A stretch of DNA of 43,388 nucleotides from NCBI GenBank assembly GCA_016870795.1, contig VGAJ01000006.1:1-43388 (forward strand), given 5' to 3'. Position numbers and translations under genes: made by a program. The notes under the pieces are model-generated. The model was not told the DNA's origin. It searched no databases and saw only the letters and a list, made by a program, of their open reading frames with translations. This document shows positions 36,453 through 43,388 of the stretch, one piece after another; within the stretch, counting starts at the first letter, position 1, and the number at the start of each line of letters is the position of its first letter. Source of the DNA: Actinomycetota bacterium (GTDB taxonomy: Bacteria > Actinomycetota > Actinomycetes > Nanopelagicales > Nanopelagicaceae).

Positions 36453-37219
36453 CTTTTGTCCACCTCCTCAGGATCAAGAGGATAAAGACTGGCTCCGCCA
36501 TCAATTAGTAAATTAGACCCTGTCATATATTGGGACTGAGATGAGAGTAAAAATGCTATTCCTTCTGCGACTTCCTCTGGCTGTTGCAGTCGACCCAAGG
36601 GAATTGCCCTTGAAGCACGAGCTTTATAATCTGGCTCTTCGCGCCACTGTTTTGCAGCCATACCAACATCAACAATTCCCGGTGAAATCAAGTTAGCTCT
36701 GATGCCATTTCTCGCATACTCTCTAGCTATTCCACGGCAAAGCGCAACAAGGCCGGCCTTCGAAGCAGCGTATGGAGTAATGCCTGGCCAAGGAACGTGA
36801 TCAACCCAAGAACTTACAAAAACAATATTTCCCTTTATGTTCTTCTCTAGCCATAACGAAATAATGGTTTTTGATAAATTAATTTGTGAAGTTAGATTTA
36901 GACTTATAACTCTTTCAACATCACTTGAGCTTTGACGCGCTAATTCTCCACTTACAACAATTCCAGCAAGGGCTACCAATGAATCAGGGACATCTTTAGA
37001 CACCATATCCATAAGCTCTTCAATATTCCCGGCCTGCGCAAGATCTAGCTGGTGGTAGTTAAATTTAGGGTGCTCAAGCAAATCCGTAACTGAATCTGGG
37101 TTGGCAATGTCGACCCCAATGACCTGGGCGCCCAGCTTTAATAACAAATTGGTAACAGGTTTTCCGATGCCACCAGAAACCCCAGTAAGGAGTATGACTT
37201 TTCCCTCTAGCGGTTGCAT
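36449..37219 (-). CDS. Short-chain dehydrogenase/reductase (first gene of reverse arm)
   Basis: 256 residues from ATG 37219. Classical SDR: nucleotide-binding TGVSGGIG at 12-19, active-site Y150 and K154 in YAASKAG, Ser in VSSWVDH, and NLISPGIVDVGM after the active site. Likely an NAD(P)-dependent sugar or hydroxyacid dehydrogenase in the operon. GTG (37222) and TTG (37228) are alternative starts. AGGAG lies about 13 bases before the ATG and 4 before the TTG, so the exact start is open. Its stop overlaps the regulator start by four bases. Confidence 0.88.
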   Translation of the reverse strand: MQPLEGKVILLTGVSGGIGKPVTNLLLKLGAQVIGVDIANPDSVTDLLEHPKFNYHQLDLAQAGNIEELMDMVSKDVPDSLVALAGIVVSGELARQSSSDVERVISLNLTSQINLSKTIISLWLEKNIKGNIVFVSSWVDHVPWPGITPYAASKAGLVALCRGIAREYARNGIRANLISPGIVDVGMAAKQWREEPDYKARASRAIPLGRLQQPEEVAEGIAFLLSSQSQYMTGSNLLIDGGASLYPLDPEEVDKR

Positions 37220-37304
37220 CACTCTCAACTCTCTCCTAAGAAAATACTCCCATGTAAATCATTGACAAGGGCCTACCTGCGGAGCAGACTCTCTCACCAC
37301 CAAC

Positions 37305-37328
37305 ACCTATCTGACAAGTCAGATAGGT
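37305..37328. promoter_or_regulatory. Perfect palindromic operator between the divergent arms
   Basis: ACCTATCTGAC (37305-37315), central AA, then GTCAGATAGGT (37318-37328): 11-base perfect arms. The CTGAC...GTCAG core is typical in shape for GntR-family dimers. It ends 19 bases before the binding-protein ATG and just before its AAGGAG, so binding would block the forward arm. A TTGACA at 37262-37267 may be a -35 for the forward promoter and overlaps, on the other strand, a TTGTCA for the reverse arm. Confidence 0.75.
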
Positions 37329-37347
37329 AAAAAAATAAGGAGAAAGC

Positions 37348-38352
37348 ATGAGGAAATCCCGTCGAGCCATAGCGCTTGCATCATCTGGCGCTTTGGTTGC
37401 TTCAATCATGCTAGGAGTTTCAACTTCCAGTCAAAGCTCGGCAGGAACTTGGTGCTCCGGCGTGAAGATTAGTTATTTTAAAGGAGGAACTGCAGACAGT
37501 TTCTCTGACATTCTAGAAAAAGGTGCACGTCAAGCTGCAGCTGACACTGGCGCAGATGTAACTATCATTAGCTCCGGTTGGAACTTTCCTAAGATGGTGC
37601 AGCAATTCAAAGAGGAAATAGTCAAGAAGCCAAGTGCAATTTCGTTCATGGGTCACCCTGGTGATGCTGCGATTCTTGCTGCTGCAAAAGATGCTAAGAA
37701 AGCTGGAATTTTAGTTGACTTTGCAAACGTACCAGCGAAGAGATCAATTAAAGAATTAAATGCAGGTTTCGTTGGCGCAAATCTTGGAAAAATGGGTCAG
37801 TCTCTTGCTAACAGAGCTGTCAAAGACTTTGGAATCAAGAGAGGCGATAAGGCAATCGTTGTCGGAACTTTTGGAGTTAAGGGTCGCTCTGATCGCGAGG
37901 ATGGCGTTGTAAAAGAGCTGAGAGCAAAAGGTGTTGTAGTAACTGAGCTAAATCTCCAATCAATTGGTGAGAACGTGACAGGAAATCCAAACCTTCTCAC
38001 TCCAACTTTAACTGCAGCAATTAAAGCAGCAGGATCTGGCTTGAAACTCATCGTTTCAGAGGGCTCTCTGCTTGGTGCAACTCCAACTTACTTCAAGGCC
38101 GCAGGTCTTGAGCCAGGTCAAGTTAAAGTTGCTGGCTTTGATGTCGGAGCAGACGTTCTTGCCGCTTTTGCAAGCGGACACGTTCAGTTAACTGCTGACC
38201 AAGAGCCATTCAAGCAGGGATATCTGCCAATCGTTTCGCTCTGCCTACAGAAGGTATATGGCCTAGCTCCATCAAGCGTCGATACATCTGCTGGATTCGT
38301 CACGGTTGATAATTACAAAGTAGTGGCAGCGCTTCCAAAGGGCTTCCGCTAA
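37348..38352 (+). CDS. Sugar ABC transporter substrate-binding protein
   Basis: 334 residues, periplasmic-binding-protein type (Peripla_BP_4, ribose/fructose-like). The N-terminal signal peptide has RKSRR, a hydrophobic core to about residue 23 and a Ser-rich cleavage region near 30-33. No lipobox is present because the Cys at 36 follows GTW. The mature part starts GVKISYFKGG, with a hinge-type VKVAGFDVGADVLAAFASGHVQLTADQEPFKQGY near the C-terminus. It captures a monosaccharide or small glycoside for the importer encoded downstream. AAGGAG precedes the ATG. The gap to the ATPase gene contains two strong hairpins. Confidence 0.92.
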   Translation: MRKSRRAIALASSGALVASIMLGVSTSSQSSAGTWCSGVKISYFKGGTADSFSDILEKGARQAAADTGADVTIISSGWNFPKMVQQFKEEIVKKPSAISFMGHPGDAAILAAAKDAKKAGILVDFANVPAKRSIKELNAGFVGANLGKMGQSLANRAVKDFGIKRGDKAIVVGTFGVKGRSDREDGVVKELRAKGVVVTELNLQSIGENVTGNPNLLTPTLTAAIKAAGSGLKLIVSEGSLLGATPTYFKAAGLEPGQVKVAGFDVGADVLAAFASGHVQLTADQEPFKQGYLPIVSLCLQKVYGLAPSSVDTSAGFVTVDNYKVVAALPKGFR

Positions 38353-38356
38353 AAAA

Positions 38357-38376
38357 TAGGTCTCAATAGAGACCTA
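38357..38376 (+). terminator. First hairpin after the binding-protein gene
   Basis: TAGGTCTC, loop AATA, GAGACCTA: a perfect 8-base stem 5 bases after the stop codon. No T-run follows. Probably part of an mRNA-stabilising or attenuating structure with the larger hairpin downstream. Confidence 0.5.
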
Positions 38377-38391
38377 CATGTAGTACGAGGG

Positions 38392-38424
38392 ATGGCGGCA
38401 TCAAATCTGATTTGATGCCGCCAT
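38392..38424 (+). terminator. Strong 15-bp hairpin between binding-protein and ATPase genes
   Basis: ATGGCGGCATCAAAT, loop CTG, ATTTGATGCCGCCAT: a perfect 15-base stem without a T-run. In ABC operons such a structure after the binding-protein gene usually protects its mRNA and limits read-through, giving excess binding protein over membrane components. That role is inferred here. Confidence 0.65.
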
Positions 38425-38474
38425 GGCCTGTCTTGCTAGATTTTGTATCGGCCTGATTGCGTATGGAGGATTAA

Positions 38475-39233
38475 ATGGATAAGAGTCCCTTAATTGAGTT
38501 AATTGGCGTGGAGAAAACTTTTGGCCGAGTTCAGGCTTTATCAAATATAAATTTAAAGCTTTATGAGGGAGAGATAGTTTCACTTGTCGGCGATAACGGA
38601 GCTGGAAAAACGACCTTAACAAAGATCATCTCAGGAACGGAAAGTGCCGATGACGGCGCAAAGATTATTTTGCGTGGGCAAGAACAAAAGAATTGGAACG
38701 CTGCCAAGGCGAGAAAGTTGGGCATCGAGACTGTACATCAGAATAGAGCGCTTTCTGAGCAGCAGAGTATTTACGCAAATGTATTTATGGGCCGTGAGCT
38801 GGTGAATCGTTTTGGATTTGTAAAAAGAAAAGAGCAGATCAAGGAAACTGAAGCTCTAATGCGAAAAATCGGGTATACCTCAAAGGTGTGGACTCCGCAC
38901 TCACCTGTTTTAAAACTATCTGGAGGTGAGCGTCAAGGGGTTGCAATTTCGCGCGCAATTCTTTTTGACAGCAGCCTGGTTATGCTGGATGAACCAACGA
39001 CAGCGATGGCGCTTTCTGAGCAGGCGGAAGTAATGGAGTTTATTCTTAATTTGAAGGCTCAAGGTAGATCGGTGATTTTTATTAGCCATAATCCCTGGGA
39101 TGCTCATGCTGTCGCCGATAGATTTGTAATTCTTGATCGTGGCCGGTTGGTATTTGATGGACCTAAGGGGAATACGACCGCTGATGAGTTTATAAGTATG
39201 CTGCGAGATGTTGCTAAGAAAGGAAGCGTCTGA
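38475..39233 (+). CDS. Sugar ABC transporter ATP-binding protein
   Basis: 252 residues, a single nucleotide-binding domain, unlike the tandem RbsA/AraG type. Walker A GDNGAGKTT is at 39-47, the Q-loop in VHQNRALSEQQS, signature LSGGERQ from 148, Walker B with D172/E173 in MLDEPTTAMA, and the H-loop in ISHN. It resembles FrcA-like ATPases that work as homodimers. GGAGG precedes the ATG. The stop overlaps the permease ATG by one base (TGATG). Confidence 0.92.
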   Translation: MDKSPLIELIGVEKTFGRVQALSNINLKLYEGEIVSLVGDNGAGKTTLTKIISGTESADDGAKIILRGQEQKNWNAAKARKLGIETVHQNRALSEQQSIYANVFMGRELVNRFGFVKRKEQIKETEALMRKIGYTSKVWTPHSPVLKLSGGERQGVAISRAILFDSSLVMLDEPTTAMALSEQAEVMEFILNLKAQGRSVIFISHNPWDAHAVADRFVILDRGRLVFDGPKGNTTADEFISMLRDVAKKGSV

Positions 39234-40219
39234 TGGCAATTGATAACGTGACAGTAAAGAAAGTAGTCATTCCTGATCGTTTCAAGCCAGTTCTTGGAGC
39301 ATCTGGTTTTTACTTCATGATGATGGCCGTCTTTATCTATTTCGCTCCAGATGTCTTTTTGCAGGTTGGAATGTTTACCGCTGTTTTTCTCTCTCTTCCT
39401 CTCTTTATCATTATGGGTCTTGCGCTGGTATTTGTTACTGTATCTGGAGAAATCGATCTATCCTTTCCTTCAATCCTGGCGCTGACTGGGTTAATTTTTT
39501 CTCTGACACTGAGTGCCACTAATTACAATTTTTGGTTGGCGTTTTTAGCAAGCGTTGCCACGGGAGTTGCATGTGGGCTATTTAATGGATTCCTGGTTAC
39601 AAAGTTGGGATTTTCTTCTCTCATTACAACGCTAGGCGTTAATTTCATGTTCGCAGGCATTACTCAAGTGCTAAATCAAGGTCAGGTGCGTCAATTTCCA
39701 GAATTTGACGATTCTCCAATTCGAGCAGCAGTTGTTGGATCTTGGGGTCCGATACCAGCTCAATTAATCTGGGGATTAGGAATAGCTCTAATACTGGGCA
39801 TTATTTTCAATCGGCATCGCTTTGGTATTCATGTTCACATTGCAGGCGACAACCCGGAGGCTGGTAGAGCGATGGGTGTAAATATTTCAAGAGTCAAAGT
39901 GCTTTGCTTTGTTTTGGTTGGAGTCTGCTGTTCGATTACCTCCACAATCTCAATTCTCATCAACTCTACCTATTACTCAACGATGGGAGAGGGTTATCTA
40001 CTACCGGTTTTGGCTGCAGTCTTCGTAGGAGGAACACCAGTAACGGGTGGCAAGGGAACAATTGCTGGATTGGTAATTGGCGCTACCACTGTTGTGTTTA
40101 TCAACACCGGAGTTGTAGCAGTGGGGCTCGATGGATACTACACAGGACTGGGTTTTGGATTAGTCATAATTCTGTCCCTGCTCGGACATCGCGCTCTATC
40201 TGGCCGATTGTCTCGTTAG
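39233..40219 (+). CDS. Sugar ABC transporter permease
   Basis: 328 residues with about eight to ten membrane helices, of the RbsC/FrcC family (BPD_transp_2). Family features are GEIDLSFPSILALTG, GVACGLFNGFLVTKLGFSSLITTLGVNFM, HIAGDNPEAGRAMGVN (the cytoplasmic ATPase-contact loop) and VLAAVFVGGTPVTGGKGTIAG. A single permease gene implies a homodimer. The gene is followed after 9 bases by the glycoside hydrolase-like gene, supporting one operon. Confidence 0.93.
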   Translation: MAIDNVTVKKVVIPDRFKPVLGASGFYFMMMAVFIYFAPDVFLQVGMFTAVFLSLPLFIIMGLALVFVTVSGEIDLSFPSILALTGLIFSLTLSATNYNFWLAFLASVATGVACGLFNGFLVTKLGFSSLITTLGVNFMFAGITQVLNQGQVRQFPEFDDSPIRAAVVGSWGPIPAQLIWGLGIALILGIIFNRHRFGIHVHIAGDNPEAGRAMGVNISRVKVLCFVLVGVCCSITSTISILINSTYYSTMGEGYLLPVLAAVFVGGTPVTGGKGTIAGLVIGATTVVFINTGVVAVGLDGYYTGLGFGLVIILSLLGHRALSGRLSR

Positions 40220-40228
40220 GAAATCTCA

Positions 40229-42457
40229 ATGAGACTCAACCATGAAGAGTCCAATCACCTCCTAGAGATCGATGATAGTTCGGGTCTTCCAAATGGATTT
40301 CGCCTGACTAAACATGGAAGAGATTTCTTCATCAAGGTCTCGACAACGTTAATGATTGAAACCGGAGGCGGAGAGCGGCGCAATCCTGTTGGCGGTTTGG
40401 AGTACTTCGATACCCAATGGTCTAACTCAATAAAGCGCGTTGGAGAGCCATTCACGTCTCAAGATTTGCAGGGAGTCAGCTGGATTATTCCAATTTTGAT
40501 TGGCACAGCAAATGCACAAGTAGTTTATTCAATGAATCGTAATGGTCCAGCGCTTTCAGCTAAGGTAATTTTCAATGGCAATCAAGACTTGATTGTGCGT
40601 AATCTGGTAGCAGACTTTAAATTTGAATTACCTGAAAGCCAATGGCTGAGCAATATTGCTGGAAATGGAATGAGAGGAAATTTGCCATTAAGCGAACTAG
40701 CTTCCTCTACAGGAATCTCGCCTATGGGGGGGCTGCGCGGCTCATCAGGTTTAATCCATCTTAGCTCAGCAGACCAGAGTGAAAACCTCGCTCTTTGGGT
40801 TGATGGCGATGTTGAAATTCCCGAAGTTGAAGTTCAGGGAGTCTCTAGTAGTCAACTTAATCTTAAGATCAAAACAGAGTTCTGCAGTGACCTAAAGGTT
40901 GCGAGCAGCATTCCAATTTCTTTAATATCTATAGATCTCGACGTCCCCAATTGGGAGAAATTTCCTCCAGTGTTTCAATACTGGCTAGGGGAGAGAGGGG
41001 TAACTTCTCCAGCAAGACCACCCGAGTGGATTAAGTATTCGATGATATTTGAAGCTCAATTGGGCTATTCTATTTTTGCCAAAGTTAACAAGTATGGGCC
41101 TTACCCAACTGCCACCGATTTAATTTCAGATTTGCCTCGAATAAAGAAGATGGGATTTAACTGTATTCAACTTATGCCACGTCAGCCTTACCCAAGCTAT
41201 AACGTGCACGACTATTGGGATATTGATACTTCCTACGGAGAAAAGTCTGAGATTAAACGATTAGTCGAACAGGCCCATAAAATTGGAATTCGAGTTATTT
41301 TAGATGTACTGCTTCATGGGGTTTTAGATAAGGAGTCAATAACCAGTGCGGCAGATGGTGTACGAAGTGGCCCATATAAGGATCGAGTTGATGAAACAAC
41401 TTATGACAGTTTTAGTACCGATGTAAAAGATCCTTCTAACTACTACATAGCATGGTCCAGACACATAATTGACTTTGAAGAAGCTTGGCGAGAGGGAAGT
41501 CCAGCAGTTTCTCCCCTGATAGCTCAGCATCCCGAGTGGTTCTATCGCGATGGAAATGGAAACGTTACTGGGGTGTACACCAAGGCATTTGATGCCAGGA
41601 GCGCATCCTGGCAAGAGTATTTTATGGATGCCATGCTCTTTTTGGTTCGTGAACTTGAGATAGATGGATTTCGATTCGACGCTCCAACTTATAACGACTA
41701 TCCAAATTGGGCGACCTGGGCGAGGGGGAGAGCTAATGCCTCAGCTCTTGCATGTGTAGGTCTCTTTCAAAAATTACGCCCAAGAGTTAAAGATTTAAAT
41801 TCTGACGCACTGATGTATACCGAACCATCGGGGCATCTCTTAAGAAAATCTATGGATTTAAATTATAATTACGACGAGCAATGGCTAGTTACATCCCTTG
41901 CCTCGCCCAAGGTCCGCTCTCGTCATGGAATTAGAAGTGGCAAGGAAATTGCAGTTTGGATGAGAGATCGCGACTCGCTCTTGCCTCAAGGTTCAATGAC
42001 GGCCCATCACATCGATTCGCACGACACCTTTTGGTGGCCCTCGTGGGGAATCAAGTGGCGCCGTGAACAGTTTGGACTTCAAATGACTCAACTTCTTACC
42101 TGCATCTTTGGCTCCCTTCCAGGTCCTTTTATGATGTTTGTTGGGGGAGAAGAGGGAATAGAAAGTCTCCTTCCTAAATTAGCTCTTCTCAAGTCGAGTG
42201 ACTCCTATAAATTTGGCGAAGTTAAGTGGTGGGATTCAAGTCAAACTCCAGACGAAATTTTCGGCATAAGTTATCGAAATAAGGGCCAGGCTAAAACTAT
42301 TCTGGTCAATCCCAGTGATAATGAAGTAAGAGTTCCTTTTGAAAAGTGGTTGATTCCGTTTGAATCTGAAAACTTAGTGGGTGATTCAATTTTGGAGTCT
42401 GAGGCCATAGTCTTGCGTCCTAACTCAGCCGTTCTCATCGACAGCAAAGAGGGCTAA
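40229..42457 (+). CDS. GH13-like glycoside hydrolase with large N-terminal beta domain
   Basis: 742 residues, no signal peptide, so cytoplasmic. An N-terminal beta-rich domain (about 1-265) of unrecognised family precedes an alpha-amylase-type TIM barrel that begins near 280 (KYGPYPTATDLISDLPRIKKMGFNCIQ, YNVHDYWDIDTSYG). Catalytic positions are present: nucleophile D484 in GFRFDAP, acid/base E532 in YTEPSG, and D599 preceded by H598 in DSHDTF. Conserved region I, normally DxxxNH, reads D359-VLLHG, so the usual Asn-His is replaced. A short C-terminal beta domain follows. Likely acts on an imported glycoside, but subfamily and substrate are unclear. It overlaps the next gene by one base (TAATG). 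Confidence 0.82.
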   Translation: MRLNHEESNHLLEIDDSSGLPNGFRLTKHGRDFFIKVSTTLMIETGGGERRNPVGGLEYFDTQWSNSIKRVGEPFTSQDLQGVSWIIPILIGTANAQVVYSMNRNGPALSAKVIFNGNQDLIVRNLVADFKFELPESQWLSNIAGNGMRGNLPLSELASSTGISPMGGLRGSSGLIHLSSADQSENLALWVDGDVEIPEVEVQGVSSSQLNLKIKTEFCSDLKVASSIPISLISIDLDVPNWEKFPPVFQYWLGERGVTSPARPPEWIKYSMIFEAQLGYSIFAKVNKYGPYPTATDLISDLPRIKKMGFNCIQLMPRQPYPSYNVHDYWDIDTSYGEKSEIKRLVEQAHKIGIRVILDVLLHGVLDKESITSAADGVRSGPYKDRVDETTYDSFSTDVKDPSNYYIAWSRHIIDFEEAWREGSPAVSPLIAQHPEWFYRDGNGNVTGVYTKAFDARSASWQEYFMDAMLFLVRELEIDGFRFDAPTYNDYPNWATWARGRANASALACVGLFQKLRPRVKDLNSDALMYTEPSGHLLRKSMDLNYNYDEQWLVTSLASPKVRSRHGIRSGKEIAVWMRDRDSLLPQGSMTAHHIDSHDTFWWPSWGIKWRREQFGLQMTQLLTCIFGSLPGPFMMFVGGEEGIESLLPKLALLKSSDSYKFGEVKWWDSSQTPDEIFGISYRNKGQAKTILVNPSDNEVRVPFEKWLIPFESENLVGDSILESEAIVLRPNSAVLIDSKEG

Positions 42458-43176
42458 TGAAGTCAATTGCAGTGGTAACTGGCGCCGCAGGGGGCATGGG
42501 GCTTGCTACTGCGCGAGAATTTCAATCAAGAGGCTATGAGGTTATTGGAGTAGATCAAAGACCAAGTGGGGGAAATTGCAATCATTTCTTTCAAGACAAT
42601 ATTTGTGACGAGAAGCTTTGGATGAAAGTGCGCGATTTTATTGAATCAGAGTATGGAAAGTTAGATACGTTAATAAACATTGCAGGACGAAACTATCTAT
42701 CGATGATTGAAAGCGCTGATTTAGAGCAGTGGCGAAATATGTTTGAGGTAAATGTTTTGGGTATGGTGGTTTCGATTAAGCACCTAAAGAATCTTCTTGA
42801 AAAAAGTGATAAGCCAAGCATCGTAAATATGAGCTCAATCTCGGGTTATATTGGCTCCGTGGGGTATGCCGCATATTGCACAACTAAAGGCGCTGTCGAC
42901 TCTCTTACTAAATCGTTAGCTTTAGAGCTTGCACCTAAGATTAGAATCAATGCAATTGCGCCAGGATGGATTGAAACTCCATTTACCGTTGAAGGGCTTG
43001 AGAAATCCGAGGATCCAGTGAAGTATCGCAAAGATGTTGAATCCATGCATGCTTTAATGAGAGTGGGTACAGCAGAGGAAGTTGCTAAGAGTATTTTTTG
43101 GATGTCGTCCTCAGAGTCATCTTTCATGACAGGCTCAGTAGTCGTCGTCGATGGCGGCTACATGATAAAGAATTGA
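42457..43176 (+). CDS. Short-chain dehydrogenase/reductase (forward arm)
   Basis: 239 residues. Classical SDR with TGAAGGMG at 9-16, NIAGRN, the Ser in NMSSISGYIGS, the catalytic Y140 and K144 (YCTTK), and INAIAPGWIETPF. The tail FMTGSVVVVDGGY is typical. Located between the glycoside hydrolase and the aldolase. A sugar, lactone-forming or 2-keto-3-deoxy-acid dehydrogenase is plausible. It belongs to a different SDR branch from the reverse-arm one, judged by motif wording only. Confidence 0.9.
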   Translation: MKSIAVVTGAAGGMGLATAREFQSRGYEVIGVDQRPSGGNCNHFFQDNICDEKLWMKVRDFIESEYGKLDTLINIAGRNYLSMIESADLEQWRNMFEVNVLGMVVSIKHLKNLLEKSDKPSIVNMSSISGYIGSVGYAAYCTTKGAVDSLTKSLALELAPKIRINAIAPGWIETPFTVEGLEKSEDPVKYRKDVESMHALMRVGTAEEVAKSIFWMSSSESSFMTGSVVVVDGGYMIKN

Positions 43177-43183
43177 TATATCC

Positions 43184-43388
43184 ATGGAGGCGTTAGGAAA
43201 GAATCGCGTAATCCCAGTTCTTGTCATTGAAGATGCAGCTTGGGCGAAGGATTTGGGAAAGTGTTTGATGGACTCTGGAATCAATATTGTTGAAGTAACT
43301 CTACGAACCCCTGCTAGTTGGCAAGCGATAGAGATGATGAAGCAGATTAAGGGACTCTGCGTTGGAATGGGTTCGGTATCAAGAGACT
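43184..43388 (+). CDS. KDPG/KHG aldolase family protein (N-terminus; runs off window)
   Basis: 68 codons are visible from ATG 43184 to the window end. The reading GKNRVIPVLVIEDAAWAKDL, then GINIVEVTLRTPASWQAIE and VGMGSVSRD, matches the first third of Eda-type class I aldolases. The catalytic Glu is in EVTLRTP. The Schiff-base Lys lies beyond the window. The family cleaves 2-keto-3-deoxy sugar acids (usually 6-phosphates) to pyruvate and an aldehyde. It starts 7 bases after the SDR stop, so it belongs to the same operon. Confidence 0.82.
   Translation, partial: MEALGKNRVIPVLVIEDAAWAKDLGKCLMDSGINIVEVTLRTPASWQAIEMMKQIKGLCVGMGSVSRD

Noticed and set aside
36449-43388. Sulfoquinovose (sulfo-Entner-Doudoroff) locus
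   Set aside because: SDR plus KDPG-family aldolase would fit, but there is no GH31 or GH188 sulfoquinovosidase, no IlvD/Edd dehydratase and no sulfonate exporter nearby. The TauE/SafE gene is 26 kb away in a housekeeping block.
1-43388. tRNA, rRNA, CRISPR or insertion sequence
   Set aside because: No cloverleaf-like segment, rRNA stretch, regularly spaced repeat, transposase or terminal inverted repeats were found on reading both strands.

Overview
The window reads as a compact, low-GC actinobacterial chromosome. Gene order is the classic actinobacterial housekeeping series: dxr-rseP-ispG-proS, rimP-nusA-infB-rbfA-truB-ribF-rpsO-pnp, M16 protease-dapB-thyX-dapA-rnj-ftsK, rimO-pgsA-cinA-clgR, DUF3046-recA-recX. 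Base composition looks like mid-40s % GC by eye. Intergenic gaps are tiny, there are many 1-4 base gene overlaps, and convergent genes overlap at their ends. Together these suggest a streamlined freshwater lineage of the acI/Nanopelagicales kind. That placement is an inference from style and synteny, not a database match.

Region 1 (1-7307): a reverse-strand class III aminotransferase cut by the window edge, then dxr, rseP, ispG (two MEP isoprenoid steps flanking the site-2 protease), proS and a TauE/SafE membrane permease. Region 2 (7369-16682): the transcription, translation and RNA-maturation block, from rimP to pnp. The small ylxR gene often found between nusA and infB is missing. Region 3 (16693-25748): M16 peptidase, dapB, a glutaredoxin-like protein, a reverse-strand azlCD pair, thyX, dapA, RNase J and FtsK. 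Region 4 (25870-33249): RodZ-like protein, rimO, pgsA, cinA C-terminal domain protein, ClgR-type regulator, TetR regulator, DUF3046, a reverse-strand cytochrome P450, recA and recX. The recA upstream region carries a LexA box and, closer to the gene, a match to the RecA-NDp DNA-damage promoter.

Region 5 (33236-43388, running off the window) differs in kind: a divergent carbohydrate/acid-sugar catabolic locus. The reverse arm (SDR, FCD-type GntR regulator, enolase-superfamily dehydratase, FMN-dependent 2-hydroxyacid dehydrogenase) has start/stop overlaps at its first two junctions and a 2-base gap at the third. The forward arm is a sugar ABC importer (binding protein, single-domain ATPase, permease), a GH13-like glycoside hydrolase with an unusual active-site region I, a second SDR and a KDPG-aldolase-family protein cut by the window end. 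A perfect 11-bp-arm palindrome lies between the arms, just before the binding-protein gene, and is the obvious candidate operator. The most economical reading is uptake of a sugar or glycoside, hydrolysis, oxidation to an aldonate, dehydration to a 2-keto-3-deoxy acid, and aldol cleavage to pyruvate plus an aldehyde. The hydroxyacid dehydrogenase would recover a lactate-like product. The substrate cannot be named from sequence alone.

No rRNA, tRNA, CRISPR array, transposase, integrase or attachment site was seen. No gap between genes exceeds 300 bases. Several genes outside the operon interiors (gabT, proS, thyX, dapA, rimO, P450) show a TANNNT -10 hexamer 6-7 bases before the start codon, as expected for leaderless mRNAs. 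This helped decide start sites.
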